DNA of 64,000 nucleotides from positions 4,526,001 to 4,590,000 of the forward strand of contig JAHLEZ010000002.1 in assembly GCA_020726505.1 (NCBI GenBank), in the 5' to 3' direction. Under the pieces are notes generated by a model. It worked only from the letters and a program-made list of their open reading frames with translations, was not told the DNA's origin and made no database searches. The DNA comes from Leptodontidium sp. MPI-SDFR-AT-0119 (taxonomy: Eukaryota > Ascomycota > Leotiomycetes > Helotiales > Leptodontidiaceae). The translations under genes and the position numbers were made by a program. Positions 12,133 through 24,800 of the stretch are shown piece after piece (the first letter of the stretch is position 1; each line of letters begins with the position of its first letter).

Positions 12133-13042
12133 TTTTATAGAGGTAGAGTGAACTCAGGAGAAACCTTAGGGTAGCATTTGACATGGCGAGAGTAGCTTTG
12201 TTGTGGGATTGGAAAGTGTTTCAACTTTGCGTAGTTGTGACCGAGTTGAGACCCAGATGGAAATCCCGAATTCGACTACGAAGATCTGACCAGTACTTGG
12301 AAAAACAAAATACAACGGCGTATGACGATTCCCTTTTCTGGATCGATAGAGTCAATGCATATTTTGAATCACATACTGACCTAGACCGACTTAGTTTCCC
12401 ACCCAATCCTGTTCTGCACCTCGAACCGACAGAACCGAACAACGGGAAGCAATTGAGGGACTCTAAAGTACTTCCACACCAGAAAAAAGTGTTTGGAACC
12501 AGTTTTATTTTGGCACCGGTGGAAATTATCTCGTTTTCGGTGTGCATAATAACCTGGTAGGAGTCGAAGTTCAGACATGTGCGGGAATCCATCTGCACAA
12601 GGGGTGTACAAGCCGGACAGCATCATTCCACAGTCACGTACCAATGAAAGAATAGATATCAGAGCAGGGGTTCAAACCGCTGGTGGAGTTGTTCATTGCT
12701 TATTTTCACCTCTTAATGTACTTCTTGGGTTGTTCCTGAAGCTCGAAGATTAATAAGCAACGGCCGAGCTACCCCGCTGTCATCATCCCAATGAACCCCT
12801 CCACTCTGGAAGGACTCTCTCCAAAACTTTATATAAAGCTCCCGATCTTCCCGATCTCCATATACGATTCTCTAATCACTTACAATTCACCAGTCAGGTG
12901 TTCTTGAACATTCCTCCCTCTCTCTATCTCTCTCTAGGACATCAGAAGTCAACCAATTGCGAAACAAGCTACCCCGCTTCCTCACCAGGCTCATCGTAGT
13001 GCTCGACATCAACTGCATCCCCAGTCCAAATACAACGTAGAA
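12133..13042. other. Intergenic region, SDR terminator and oxidoreductase promoter
   Basis: No gene is seen. The right half is the promoter and leader of the quinone oxidoreductase gene, including the TATA-like box listed separately and a CT-rich leader (about 12915-12937). Confidence 0.5.
12829..12838 (+). promoter_or_regulatory. TATA-like box upstream of the quinone oxidoreductase
   Basis: TTATATAAAG sits about 205 bp before the ATG at 13043, followed by a pyrimidine-rich leader. Position fits a core promoter with a leader of roughly 130-170 nt. Inferred from motif and spacing only. Confidence 0.45.
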
Positions 13043-14299
13043 ATGGCCACCATGCGTGCTGTTGGTTAGTACCTATACTGTCTTTTTAATAAGACATAAC
13101 CTCACATTCTCCACAGACATCAAAAACAAAACTGGACCCGCCACATCCCTCTTCATCAACGACCAGATCCCCAAGCCCACAATCTCTCCCGGCTACGCCG
13201 TAGTAAAAATCAAAGCATTCGGACTTAATCGCATGGATCTTCTCCAGCGAGAAGGTCACTATCCTCTTCCTCCTCAAGCAGGTCCAATCCTGGGCGTTGA
13301 ATTCAGCGGTACGATCGACGATCTAGGTGAGGGGGATGGAGGGAAAGAAGGTTTTAAGAAGGGGGATGCGGTATTTGGATTGGCCTATGGTGGTGCGTAT
13401 GCAGAGTTTATTAAAGTAGATGTGAGGATGTTGTTGAAGAAGCCTGACCATTTGAGCTGGGAGGAGGCGGCTGGTGTGCCAGAGGTAAGTGTTGTTCTCT
13501 TCATGCGTTCATTCAATGGACGACGTGTTTGACTTATTTGTGTTACGTTTATGGATGCTGATCTGGACATAGACCTGGATCACAGCAACCCAAGCCATGT
13601 ACCTCGTCGGCGAATTCACAAAAGGGAAAAGCATCCTCTGGCACGCCGGCGCCTCATCCGTCTCCATCGCCGGCATCCAACTCTCCAAAATTGCCGGTGC
13701 ATCCGCTATCTACGCCACCGCATCTTCACAAGAGAAGATCGACTTCTGCAAGTCCATCGGCGCTACCGCCGGATTCAACTACAAGACCCAAGACTGGGCG
13801 AAGGAGATCCTAGCCGCTACCGACGGCAAGGGTGTCGATATCGTTATCGATTATATTGGCCAGAGCTATTTCCAGGGCAATCTTGACGTGGCTGCTAAGG
13901 ATGGACGGATTGTGAATCTGGGCCTTATGAGCGGTGCGAAGTTGCCTGCGGGCGTGGATATTAGCGCGTTTGTGAGGAAGAGGTTGAGGTTTGAGGGGAG
14001 TAGTTTGAGGAGTCGAGATGGTGAGTATCAGGGGAAGTTGAGGGATAAGTTGGAAGAGTGAGTTTTCGAGTTTCATTTCTGTCACCCCCGCCCCCCTTTT
14101 CTGATGCTAGATACCTCAGAGAGAGAGAAGGCTGCGAGTACTCGTACTAATTTTGGAAATTAGGTATATCCCCCAATTCGAAAATGGCACTTTTAATGTT
14201 TTTGTCGAGAAAGTCTTCCCGTGGGAACAGGTCGTCGAGGCGCATCAGTTGATGGAGAAGAATACCACGAAGGGAAAGATCATCTGTACCATCTCTTAG
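13043..14299 (+). CDS. NADPH:quinone oxidoreductase, PIG3/TP53I3-like (MDR family)
   Basis: Zinc-independent medium-chain dehydrogenase that reduces quinones or related electrophiles with NADPH. Exons are 13043-13064, 13117-13484, 13573-14057 and 14164-14299; phases agree and give 336 aa, normal for the family. The order of features is typical: N-terminal GroES-like half with KIKAFGLNRMDLLQREG and GVEFSGTI (about residue 70), AAGVPE|TWITATQAM across the second intron, then the Rossmann segment HAGASSVSIAGIQLSK (about 153-168) and IDYIGQSYF. The C-terminus VVEAHQLMEKNTTKGKI is diagnostic of the PIG3-like branch. There is a second in-frame ATG three codons after the first. The last intron (106 nt) is the longest of three. 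No clear signal for secretion or mitochondria. A TATA-like box precedes the gene. Exact quinone substrate unknown. Confidence 0.92.
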
Positions 14300-14859
14300 A
14301 TGACAATCAGATTGAGAGACAGGGAGATTGTATGTACTTCTGCAACTCTAAGCATCGTAAATATGTTGCCAAGAGGGCGTTTAAACACAGCCTACTGAGA
14401 ATTTCGCTAATAGGCGAGCATCAGGGGGAGATGTTCCAAGTAAACAATGTGACTCTTTCGAACCATTTCTGCTGTTCCAATATCTTCCGTGCCTTGTTAC
14501 AAGACCGTGGGATGGCTGCCTAGTCTAGAGATAATTGATTATCTTCTATGCTATGCTCTGAGCATGCAAGAACCCACAATGCAAAACGTAGCTGATAGCG
14601 GGATGTTCAACGTAAACATTGATCATTTATGTCATAGCAAGGTAAAGAAAGACTAAAGAGCGGAGTCACATGGTATTTCATTGGACTACCACGACTGTCA
14701 ACAATATACAATCAGCCCCAGAAGTGGCACAGAAGGGTGATTGACGCCCCCAGAATTCGACTCAAAACACACAACACCAGCACCCAACATTAAAAAGGAG
14801 AACTCATGATTCGTAAGAACAAAAGAAACCCCCATTACCATCATTTCCGCGGTAATCTC
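14300..14859. other. Convergent 3' intergenic region
   Basis: Lies between the 3' ends of the quinone oxidoreductase (+) and the Cut12-like gene (-). It holds the two 3' UTRs and no gene that I can see. Confidence 0.5.
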
Positions 14860-17133
14860 TCAGTCGCCTCGCCCCTTGTAGCTACCCATCTTCTCGATAG
14901 AGCTCATGATCCCACTACGATAGCCAAGCCCACTTCCTGGTCGGTTGCTACCCTGTCCACTACCACTTCTCTCACGACTGCTTCCAGCAGGGGCAGGTGC
15001 ACCGAATCCACCTCTACCGATACGGCTCTCTCCTGGCTTTCCAATGCCTGTCGGTGCTCGAAGACCTGAGGCTCGAGAGATGCTTCCGCGGAGGTTCTCG
15101 ACATTGGTGTGTTTCTGGCTTGGAGTTGGCGGGGCGGGTGTAGTCTCTGGAAGATTGGCTGGGACTGAGTCCATGCCAGCGAGCATGTCGTCGAAAGCTG
15201 CAACAAGAGGAATCATCTCATCGACTGCTTGGACCAACTTGCTCTTCTCGACTCGCTCTTCGTCCAGGAGTTTGCGGAGGTCGTTGTTATCATGCTTTAC
15301 GCTCTTGATCTCCTGTGCGAGACCTTCGAGTTCAGCCTCTAGTTCTTTGGTCTTTGCGTCTCGAGCTGCTGCTTTCTCTAGGTCCTGGGTGATTTCTAGA
15401 GAGCTCTTTGGTTCGACCTTGGTCATGGTTGTGTCCCGCCCGAGTTTCAGCTCCTCATTCTCCTTGTTGAGGTCCTCGATTTGGTGCTCGAGATCCGTGA
15501 TCTTCTTGTCCCATCGACGCTCGTAGCTCTTCTTCAAAGCAGACACCTTGGTCTCGTGCTTCTCCTTGTACAAGGTATGGAGTTCTCTGGAGACTTTCTC
15601 AACAGCGATTTCGACGGATCGGCCTCCACAGCCGCATTCTCCAGGCTTGGAGTCGCTGCTTTCTGGACTGGTTGGTGTCTTGCCTGCCTTCATCGCTGCC
15701 ATTTTACTTTCAGCCTCTTGCGCCATGATCTCTGCGGCCTCCCTCCTCCTTTCGCACTCCTCCAGTCGTCCCTCCAGCTCGTCCCGCTCTCGCTCGCCAT
15801 GTACGATCTCCTCCTTGACATTTCTCAGGACAGCTTCCATCTCTCTACCCCTCTTCTCCCAATCTTCTTTATCGGCTGCCAGTTGTTCCTTGAGGTTTCT
15901 CTCCTCTCGAATTTGCTCCATGCTTTCTCCAACACGCTTCTCTGCATCCCCAACAGCGGTTTTCAGGGACTGGACCTCGGCTTCCTTTCCACTCAAAGAA
16001 GCTTTCAAGCTGCTGATCTCGGATAAGAAATTTGACTTGAGGCTTTCGAGCTCGCGTGGTGTGATGGAAGGCATGCTTCTCGGAGTTGGCGCGGGAGGGA
16101 TGTCAAAGTCCAGGAGATTTGACATGTTGTGCCTGTTCGCTGAAGGGGTTGAAGCCCAAGACATATCGGGAACGCTAGAGCCCTTCAAAGGAGACTGTCT
16201 CCCTTGTCTTGTAGGGGATTGTGCCTGTGCGCGTCCAGCAAATCCATTAAACTGTTCCGTAAAATCCAGAATCAGATTTGTTGTGTTTCCCTCATCTTTA
16301 CTTCTCCCATATCGGTGGCCACGAGGAGTCGGAGATGGAGATCGATCACGCGTCGCTGGCCTGCGAAGAGTTGCTGGAGTATTCATCTGGGTTCGTCTTG
16401 GTGTAGGACCTAATTCGGCGAATTTCGTGGGACTGTGTCCGATCTTTGCAAACATAGTCATGTCTGGCACAGCGGAAAATTCGCTGAATGTGCTAACCAT
16501 CGTGTCGTCCATACTGGGTTCGTCGTTGTCATTGTGTCCCTGAGCTCCTCCAATAGTAGTCAACATCGTGTCGTCCGAAGGGTGGTCGTCGTCACTATCG
16601 CCATCCTCCAATATCTCAATTGCCTTTGTAAGGCCCTCGTTGTCTCTCAAAATGTCCTCTATATCCAGCGTTCGCTCCATAGCTACAGGGCGCTTCTCGG
16701 GCGAAGCAGTGGCTTTGATGGGCGACGAAGGCTTGACGGGGAATCTCTTCTCTGGAGACGAGAGTTTTCGCGGACTTCGTGTAGGCGATTGGTCTTTGCG
16801 GGGAGATCGAGATGTTGACGTAGGAGATGTGCGACTCTTCAGCATCTTCAGGGGCGAGGTATGTTCGCGTTCAATAGGACTCTTTGCTGCGAGTCGGGAA
16901 GTTTTGCTGGGAGAGAGATTTTCGCAATCTTCTAGAGAATCCGATGAAACATTGGGAACAAAGGGCGAGGACGGTGGACTATCGCTTCCTGCCGACTGCA
17001 TTGTGACCGTGTACTCCTGTAGATTATTATTCTTCCTAGGGCTCGCAGAATTGAGCGCGTTATCTCTGGCGTCGGTCAACGGCGATGCCATTCCAATTGT
17101 TGATGATACCTGATTCCAAAGTCCGTTGATCAT
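14860..17133 (-). CDS. Spindle-pole-body protein, Cut12-like coiled-coil
   Basis: Single-exon gene of 757 aa starting at a true ATG at 17133. The N-terminal ~340 residues are disordered and very rich in SP/TP sites (SPRK, SPTRSPRK, SSPEKR), as expected of a cyclin-dependent-kinase target. Residues about 345-650 form long heptad-rich coiled coils (PRELESLKSNFLSEISSLKA..., EERNLKEQLAADKEDWEKR). The C-terminal ~100 residues are basic with glycine-rich repeats (SRIGRGGFGAP, SGSGQGSNRPG). This architecture and the PSITPRELESLKSNFL start of the coiled coil fit the Cut12 family, which in fission yeast anchors spindle poles and activates Polo kinase. The CGCGG cysteines near residue 525 are unexplained. 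Family assignment is from memory of the domain, not a search; a generic coiled-coil protein is the alternative. Confidence 0.72.
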   Translation of the reverse strand: MINGLWNQVSSTIGMASPLTDARDNALNSASPRKNNNLQEYTVTMQSAGSDSPPSSPFVPNVSSDSLEDCENLSPSKTSRLAAKSPIEREHTSPLKMLKSRTSPTSTSRSPRKDQSPTRSPRKLSSPEKRFPVKPSSPIKATASPEKRPVAMERTLDIEDILRDNEGLTKAIEILEDGDSDDDHPSDDTMLTTIGGAQGHNDNDEPSMDDTMVSTFSEFSAVPDMTMFAKIGHSPTKFAELGPTPRRTQMNTPATLRRPATRDRSPSPTPRGHRYGRSKDEGNTTNLILDFTEQFNGFAGRAQAQSPTRQGRQSPLKGSSVPDMSWASTPSANRHNMSNLLDFDIPPAPTPRSMPSITPRELESLKSNFLSEISSLKASLSGKEAEVQSLKTAVGDAEKRVGESMEQIREERNLKEQLAADKEDWEKRGREMEAVLRNVKEEIVHGERERDELEGRLEECERRREAAEIMAQEAESKMAAMKAGKTPTSPESSDSKPGECGCGGRSVEIAVEKVSRELHTLYKEKHETKVSALKKSYERRWDKKITDLEHQIEDLNKENEELKLGRDTTMTKVEPKSSLEITQDLEKAAARDAKTKELEAELEGLAQEIKSVKHDNNDLRKLLDEERVEKSKLVQAVDEMIPLVAAFDDMLAGMDSVPANLPETTPAPPTPSQKHTNVENLRGSISRASGLRAPTGIGKPGESRIGRGGFGAPAPAGSSRERSGSGQGSNRPGSGLGYRSGIMSSIEKMGSYKGRGD

Positions 17134-17839
17134 TGTTCGCAGATTTGTCGAGGCTTGGGATCAGAGGTGGAAGTGCGTCAGTGTGTAAATAAATGATGTT
17201 TGTTGATTTTCGGGAGATAAAATCAACATTGCTTAGTCAGCAGCACCTGTTATCCCCTGAACTACCTAGGTACCAATTTTGCAATCTTTGCTGTTGCGAA
17301 CCCGAAATACTTCAGTGACTATTACGTCGTTTGGAGAGCTGTGAACTTCGATGTTCAAACTTCAAACTGCTTATGAGATAAATGATTTTGAAAGACAGCC
17401 TTCAAAAACAAAGCCATCTATCTATGTGCCAGAAAAAAGAAGAAAAAAAAAGGGAGCGCTAGAACAACCCAACCGGGGATGGCACCATAGAACTCTTTTG
17501 CACGTTGATGATCAGTAGCAATTACTGCAAGTCTATAATTCCTTTCGGTCATAAATTCATGTTATGCTAGACCTCATGCAATGCGCCTATCCCAATGCTC
17601 CCTTCCGTCCTTATTCCATGCTGCCCATCTCAGACGCCAAATCCGCAGCCGACTGACCCTCCACCCAAGCCCACATAACCATACATCGAATAAAGAGCAT
17701 GCGCATGAAGCACCAAGTAGCATGCATGGTGGTATAGCCAAGTTCAAGCCTTCTATCATCTCCGTAATGCTGTAACCACAAGCCTCGTGAAATCGTGCTC
17801 ATAAAAGCGTCCTCGCCATAAGCGTAACCATCCTAATGC
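17134..17839. other. Intergenic region
   Basis: Promoter of the Cut12-like gene (its ATG is at 17133) and 3' flank of the BRCT gene. No other gene is visible; a purine-rich run occurs near 17430-17455. Confidence 0.45.
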
Positions 17840-18890
17840 CTAGTTCTCAGAAATCAGAGCCTGAATTCCTGTCGGTGCTGTGGTATTTGATTTTTTGAAC
17901 ATTCCGTAAACGTTCTTTTGCCCTTTTGGAGCAACTTTGAGAATTGAAAAGGGCGTTTCAGAGAGTCTTTTCCCAGCTTTGAGGCTCTCCAGAACCCTAT
18001 GATGTATCGTCAGCCTAGAACCAAGCAACTAAGACATCCGCAAGCTGGATATTAACTTATACATCTTTCTCAGCAACAAGGACAAAAAGAGCAAGCTTAA
18101 ATGCAATGGCGGGGTATGCAATGCATCTATTTGTGCCGTGGAAAAACGTTTGAACAACATACCATTCAACGCCAACGTACTTGACACCACAGCCACCAAC
18201 TCTCCGAATCTCTTTCTCCATCTTGGTACCAGACAAGCCGCCTCCAGCTCCAACTCCCAGCGTACTAGAAGGCTTGCCAAGAATAACATGGGTGACCTGT
18301 CTTCTCCCAAGATGAAGTGACAGTCTCGCCCCGTTCTCAGCAAGAACATGCTTGAGCTTATGATCTGATATCAAGGGATACGTGCTTCCGTTGACATATA
18401 TCACAAGCCCATCAAACACACCTCTCTTGCGACTCGATTTCTCCTCTTCTTTCCGGTCGTCTTCCCTCTTTCTCTGCGCCATGCGTCTTTCCTCGCTGGT
18501 CAGGGTTGCTATTCTAAGCTTTAGCATCTGGTTGTCCATTTGGGATTTGTTTACTGTACTTGGTACATTACCACTGTGGCCTTTCCCTGTAACCATATCC
18601 GCCACACTGTATCTTGCCCTCTCTCTGACATCCTTGGGAATCAAAGCCTTGGCCTTCTCATCCCAGTATTCAGAGTCAGCGCCAACTTGATCTGATATTC
18701 GCTTCCCACCACTATCGCCGCTCTCGAATTGATGCGACAGCTTCATGTTCCTTGATTGTCTCCATCCTGTAGAGTGGCCTAGAGCGTTCTCCGCTCGTTG
18801 ATGTCCAGTAGACGATGAATTCCATGCATCGAAATAGGCCGAAAACTTTGGTTGCGCGGCTGGAGGTACAGTGGACTTTGGTGGCGGCAT
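17840..18890 (-). CDS. Small BRCT-domain protein, Rev1-like BRCT
   Basis: Exons are complement of 18163-18890 and 17840-17996, giving 294 aa. The intron (17997-18162, 166 nt) splits a tryptophan codon and splicing yields YVGVEW|VLESLKAGKR, the usual C-terminal end of a BRCT domain. The open frame continues upstream of 18890 but only to a TTG, so the ATG at 18890 (MPPPKSTVPP) is taken as start. The BRCT domain covers about residues 183-270, with FDGLVIYVNGSTYPLISDHK, GRRQVTHVILG and the conserved W. The NGSTYPLISDHKLKHVLAENGAR stretch (given in pieces) resembles the single BRCT of the translesion polymerase Rev1. The N-terminal FSAYFDAWNSSSTGHQRAEN segment and a lysine/glutamate-rich linker (residues ~150-180) complete the protein. 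There is no polymerase domain. Likely nuclear, role in DNA-damage tolerance inferred only from the BRCT. Confidence 0.8.
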
Positions 18891-21800
18891 TTCTGTTATC
18901 GGTGCTTTGCGCAAGAACCGAACCTATAAGTACCACCTGTCGGGCATGATTAATACTTGAATGTTGTTGAGGCTCATGGATGCATGTCGTGCATACAAAT
19001 GTTGTTAGACGCGAAGCTGGTGGGGCAAATGACATGCATGAAGGCTCGTTGGCGAAGGGATGGTCCGCGTCTGCACGTGGAGCCGCGATTTTGACTTTAA
19101 CCACCGGTCTTCTGTCCCTGTTCATCCTGTACTTTAAGTATCGAGTCAGTACAACATCACTTCTTCACCTCACCTCACCTCACTTCCTCACGTAATTCCA
19201 GGTTACTCAAAGTTTTATTATTGCCTAAACACCAAGTGAAGGATGCACCCTTCAGCAGAAAAGGATCAACAAGAGTGCAGTGCAGTGCAACACAGCCTGC
19301 TTGCTTGCCACATGCATTATTTCCCTGTCCTGTTGTCATTTCAAATCAAGTCTCTCCCTACCTAGTAGTACCTACAGTATCCATCCTGCTCAGCCCAGCC
19401 CCCAGTTTCCAAACACATTCAGCACCATCCGATGTACGTACCCTTCCTTAAGCTCACAGCGGCAGAAAAATTCCTTCTCGGGACCGCCTCATGTTTCCGT
19501 ATCTCTCAAACGTTACGAAGTTATGAAGGTACAGACAGAAGTACAAGGGGCTGGCTGGCCTTCAAATTTCATTTCCATAGACCGTGGTGGGTGAGGTGAG
19601 GCAAATGCAAGCACCCGCTCGCCTCGCATTTGCAGGCACCGGCTTTCTGCACCATCGTTGTCAGATCTGCCTTGATCGAAGCAGGCAGGCAGACAGGCAG
19701 GCAGGCAGTCGCAACGCAAGTATGTCGTGCGTGAGAGCTGCTGCATTCGAGCAGCCAGACAGCCTTTTCTGCATGTACCGCGCATCTCTGTCATCTCACA
19801 TTCATTTCCACTCACACAACCTCCAAGGACTCCCACTCGCGGCTATCAAGCAAACAACCAAGCAAGCAGGCAGGCAATCTACGCATCGCATTATCCTGGA
19901 TGAAGCCCAGCCGCCTCTCAACCCAGTTTGAAGGATGTTGTACATGATCATTTGAGACATCGCCACCCATGCAAGTGTAATATAAAACTGCATCTTTTGG
20001 GACACGAGTGTTGCACGGGTTTGGCTCATGAGCTCATTAGCAGGTTGGACCTCTTCCTGTGACGGTCACGAGAACATCGACAGGCTCAAAATGCCTCCGA
20101 AGAAACGGGTAAAGCCGTTCCTATCATCCTTTCCTGGTTTCCATGCCCCGAACCCACCTAGCAAGGACCAGGTGGGGTCAGATTTTGAATCCTGTACTCC
20201 GTCCGGACTGTACGGGTACAAGAAAAGACTGGGGGAGGGAGGGGTTATGAGGCTATAGCCGTCCAAAGCATTTGCTGCTATTGATGTTGCAGAATAGAGA
20301 AAGAGAAGGACAGAGCGAGATCAAGAGCTGTTGCTGTTATTGCACTTTGCTCCAAGTGACCGGACATACCGTCCTACATAGCAAGGCATGAGGGAAGGTC
20401 GTCCATATTCTGGATTTGTTCCATGTAGGGCATCCAAGATAAGACCTATCTATCGTTCAGCCCTTGTCCGAGAAAGGTGGAAATTCCGGCCATCCTATCT
20501 TTCTTTTATCGGCCGTTGCATCATCCATGAGCGGGATTGCTCAAGCCAGGATGGGCCACCGGTTGTGAACACCGAACTGAACATACGAATGAAACCCATG
20601 ACTCGGTGCCAGGGAAGGGAAGGGAAGGGAAGGTCAGAATAAATGGCCGATATCTCATTATCTATTATCTCACAAGACGAAGTCGTTCCGTGTTTTACTG
20701 GGCCTTTCGTCCAGACCAGTAAGTACTCCGTACCTGCCGTCGGCGGATTCGATGGAAGAGCGGTGTGCACCACTCAGGAAGCCACAGCCCACCAACAGCT
20801 CGCTTAAAACTCGTCGAGCTCACATCGATTTGAATCGACTCGGATCGATGCGACGCCCGGAAAGTCAGATCACAGGATGGCCGGACTCGCAACTGTGATT
20901 GCCCTGTTGCTCTAATTGCAGTTGCGGTTGTGGTTGAGGCTGCGGTTACGGGTGCTGTCCTCGCTCAAGACTCGACCGGGGCAGCTGTGTTTTGCTTGCT
21001 GTTGCACGACAATGTCCATGTCCATGTCGATGTCCAGCCCACTGGCTATTCTCATTCTCCCACTCCCTCGCTCCCTCATTCTCGTCCACCTCATCTCCAG
21101 TAGAGGATTGTCGATGTCGTGCGTTGTGCTTACGGGATCTTGATTGGGCCAGGGCGCCACACGCCATGGGAGTCTCAGCCAAGAGCTGCCATCCTTGCTG
21201 GATGTAGACGGACCGTTACCGCGCTTGCATGTTGAGATTGAGGAGGTCTGCTCTGCTCTGTTCTGGATTTCGCTGATCCGCCCTATGAGGATTTCTCGCT
21301 CTGGCAGGCCCTGCATACGGCATCGGTATCAATCACCTGGAATATGCAATCTGCTTCTGCTCTCCACCCGCCGGATATCAGTGTCATACCGCCGCCAGCT
21401 ATGGTTCGCTCGGCATCGTCAAACCCCACCGCTTTGCACCACACCACTGCGAGGCTACGATGAATGATGCGAGCGCTGCGAGCTTTTTCATCCTGTCCAT
21501 CCCCTCTTCTCTTCTACTGTATGGTGGGGTTTGGCGGGGCCGCTGCACTGCGTTAATGTGACTTGGCGCGGGCAGGCTAAAGCTCAACCCTAGACGCCAA
21601 AACGAGGCCGATGGAGGGGGACGAGGACAAGGTGGCTAGACGTCGTTACGTGGTCCATGTTGATTGGGGTAACCTTACAACAACCACGGGATTGCGATGA
21701 TCAGCGCACCCATTGAGGGGTTTGGATAAGGTGATAGGGCGGCTGACCAAGATGATCTGCCCGCGACCTCAGACCTCCTCGATTTGACTTCAAGGTCTGA

Positions 21801-24800
21801 GGACGCTGCGTGCTGGTGCTCGCTCGTCGAGTTGTTGCTCCATGAAGCCCTTTACAAACCGGAGTGAAAACTTCCAGCTTCCATTTGGACATTCCAAAGC
21901 CTGAGGCAACAGCTGCTGAAGCCCCATGAAACAGGCTAAGGCTCCCCTGTCGACGCCCATCATCCTCTTGAGTCCGGTTAAGAAGATGATTGGCTATGTT
22001 CGAGCTGTGCGTAGCCGCTCTGCATGATGCATGCAAGTCTGCTGGCGCACAGCAAGGGCCAGATGTCTCTGAAGGAGCTGCAGGGACCGCTGCCGGGAGT
22101 GATGGGAGCGAAGAATCGGAAGGCAGGGGTGGCATCAAGAGCGGTGAGGTTGCAAGAATACGTGGGTCACGTATTGCCAATGATTTCTCAACAGGAGGAG
22201 TAAGACAGCGAGAATCATGGCTAACATGTCTTGACTGAGAAATAGAACTGGAAAGTGGTGTGCTTCTAATTTCAAGACGGATCAGAAGTTGAGAAATTCC
22301 GACAACGGGTTTCTTCTAATCGTTAAGATTAGCGCTCTAAATTTTTTTTTTCTGGCTTTGGAAACCATGTTGTCTCGGAGAGCCGCATGGACGCAGTGAC
22401 ATGCTTGGAGGATCTCCACTGTTCCGCGTAGATCACGAGATTCACGAGATCGGAGTATCAAGTTGAACGTCAGGGACGGACGACATGGTGAACTGGCTTG
22501 TCCTTTGACAATTACGACGTCTGCTATGCTCTTCTCAAGCTCATGGCCAATTTTTGTGGCTTCTCCAATCATCGCGAAGCATACTATTTCCCGAGAACAA
22601 GTCATGAGTTTCTGAAGGCTAATCGTCAGTTCGCGATTATTTGATGTTTGCTGCTTGATGACGCACCATTTCTCGGATTTTAAGAGGTCAGATGAGACAC
22701 GAGGCTCATCGAACAATAATTTCTGGAAACCAATCAGATGGTACAAGCTACAAAGTCATTCAGCTTGCTTCTGGCCAGTTTTGAAGCCTCTAACGGCATG
22801 TTGTGTCTATTTCCATGGGCCCCTTGCGTCGTGGCGAGGCGGAAGGCGTCGACGTCGAGGATCAATCTTGCATTCGACAAGAGATGAAAGTGTGACATAT
22901 CGAGATGCTCCCGTGGTATACAGTCTGTAACAGTCTGGCAGAAAAGAAGTCATTTGAAAGATTTGACTTCTTGAACCAAGCGATCTGAATCAAGGCGAAT
23001 AAAGGGATGGCGTTTACTCCATCTTGTTTGAGAAGGTTCCATTGCTAAGAGATGGCTGGGGAAGAGCCAGCCAGTCTTTTTCGACCACGAGTATGAAGGG
23101 CTTGAGCACGCCAATCTATGGCTGTCACAAGCTCTCGCGATGCGATTTTCTAGAGCAGCTGAGGCGGGACGGAAATCAAAGCGATCAAGTCCACGTCTTC
23201 CATATCGTCCCAAGGCGTCTCCAGAGGGCAATTGCTGTTATTTCGGGAAGCGCGACATTAATCTTAGCTCAGTAAGAGCTAATCCGTTGGAATTCGTCAA
23301 AACTTTCTAACTCCAGAGAAGGTTCGAGGACGAGCCTGAGGGCGTCAAAGAATCTCCATACCAGGAGAAGCCGATCTGACTGGCAGCTCCCACCCCGGTC
23401 TCATGCCTCATACCCCGGCCAGTACATTTCGGTACATGACCTCAAAGCAGCAAACATCTGCGGGACAGGAAGGGTTATGTGGTTCCCATGAGGCCATTTC
23501 GGCTTGAAGTTTGGAACGGCTTTTCCATATTCCCTGCACATGTGGTTCTTTGCGCCATCTTGAAAACTTCCACCCGTCTTCTTTTTCTGCCCGCCACCTG
23601 CTCTGCTGTTGCGGTCACGGTATCAGTCCGTGAGCAGCAACATGAGCGCCCATGCGTCGTTGCGTGCGCGAATCCGATGCATCCCCAGAGAAAATGCGTG
23701 CGTTCGAACACTAGGGCACGGTTTGGGAGCGGAGCCCTGCGTCCAGCAGCCCCCACAGCAGGTGCCAGATGCCTTCAAGAGCCTGGAGTGTAAAGCGTGA
23801 AGCCTGTCTGACTGTTGTCAGCGGTACAGTCTAGAAGCCAGTCGGGGCCTGTGGATGGCTCTGGGGTGCGGATAAGCCTGTTCCACCACTATCTTGAAAG
23901 TTGACACCCCCGTCCAGAGTGGAGTTGTAGGTCTTTCCAGGGATGCTGAGCAATCGCAAGATCTACAAGTACCCCTCTCAGTTGATACGTACGCCTTCCC
24001 TCGTGCTGGTCTTGTCGGCTTGGGCCAACATCCCCATCCATCTCCATCATCCTTCCAGACTCGGCACAGAGGAGTTGAGATCCCGAGCTTCCCTGGCCGT
24101 TTTTGAAAGCTCCGCAATTGGCAACTGCAAATGTTTATCCTTGTAAGCATGTGGAAGGCCCCGAGGTCTTAGTTTGTACCGCAGCTTGACTGGCCTACAA
24201 TCAAGTTTAGATCTCATTCCCTAGGTGTTCGAGGACCTATCATCTGGCGGCAATCTAGATGTATTTGTGCACATCATCCAAGAGACAGCCGTCCCAAATT
24301 CCCCTGTATATTACATACATCCATACACATGCTGCCAACCCGCCTTACCGATCAAGCCAACGCTGCATCAACTACTGCGCATCATCTATACATTCTGCCT
24401 CCTTGCCTTCTTCGTTCACGAGAGTGTGCAAAGGAGTTCCCTTTCTGGTCAAATTGTGCATACCTATCTGCACTCCAGACTTTGCCAACGAGGAAAGCTT
24501 CATCCAGCCAGTCCGCACGCTTTAGGCGAACTCCTCGACTGGTTGTATGGCTAACAGTCTTGAGTCTAGAGTCTGCACAGGCAGGTGGCAAAAGTCAATC
24601 GGAGAATTTTCTGCCGTACAGATTGTCCGTCGACCTCTGTGCGTTCCCTTCAGGCTTGATCGCTGCACTGCGCTGCTCATGCTCCTGCTCCTGCTACTGC
24701 AAACTGCACTGCGCCTGTGATGCACGCGGGATCTTCTTGCTTTGCGTCTGTTTACATCGTTTTCTCGTTTGTGATCGATCCCCCAATGAACCAAGGACTC

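Noticed and set aside
12660..12700. GGTTCAAACC resembling a tRNA T-loop
   Set aside because: No matching acceptor stem, D-arm or anticodon arm upstream. No tRNA was found anywhere in the window.
15548..16543. 331-codon plus-strand open frame
   Set aside because: It is antisense to the Cut12-like coding exon, which has a coherent coiled-coil protein; long antisense frames follow from codon bias.
18891..18914. N-terminal extension of the BRCT protein
   Set aside because: The longer frame begins at TTG; the first ATG is at 18890.
19680..19880. Spaced GCAGG/CAGGC repeats as a possible CRISPR-like array
   Set aside because: Contiguous simple repeats without regular unique spacers, in a eukaryotic context.
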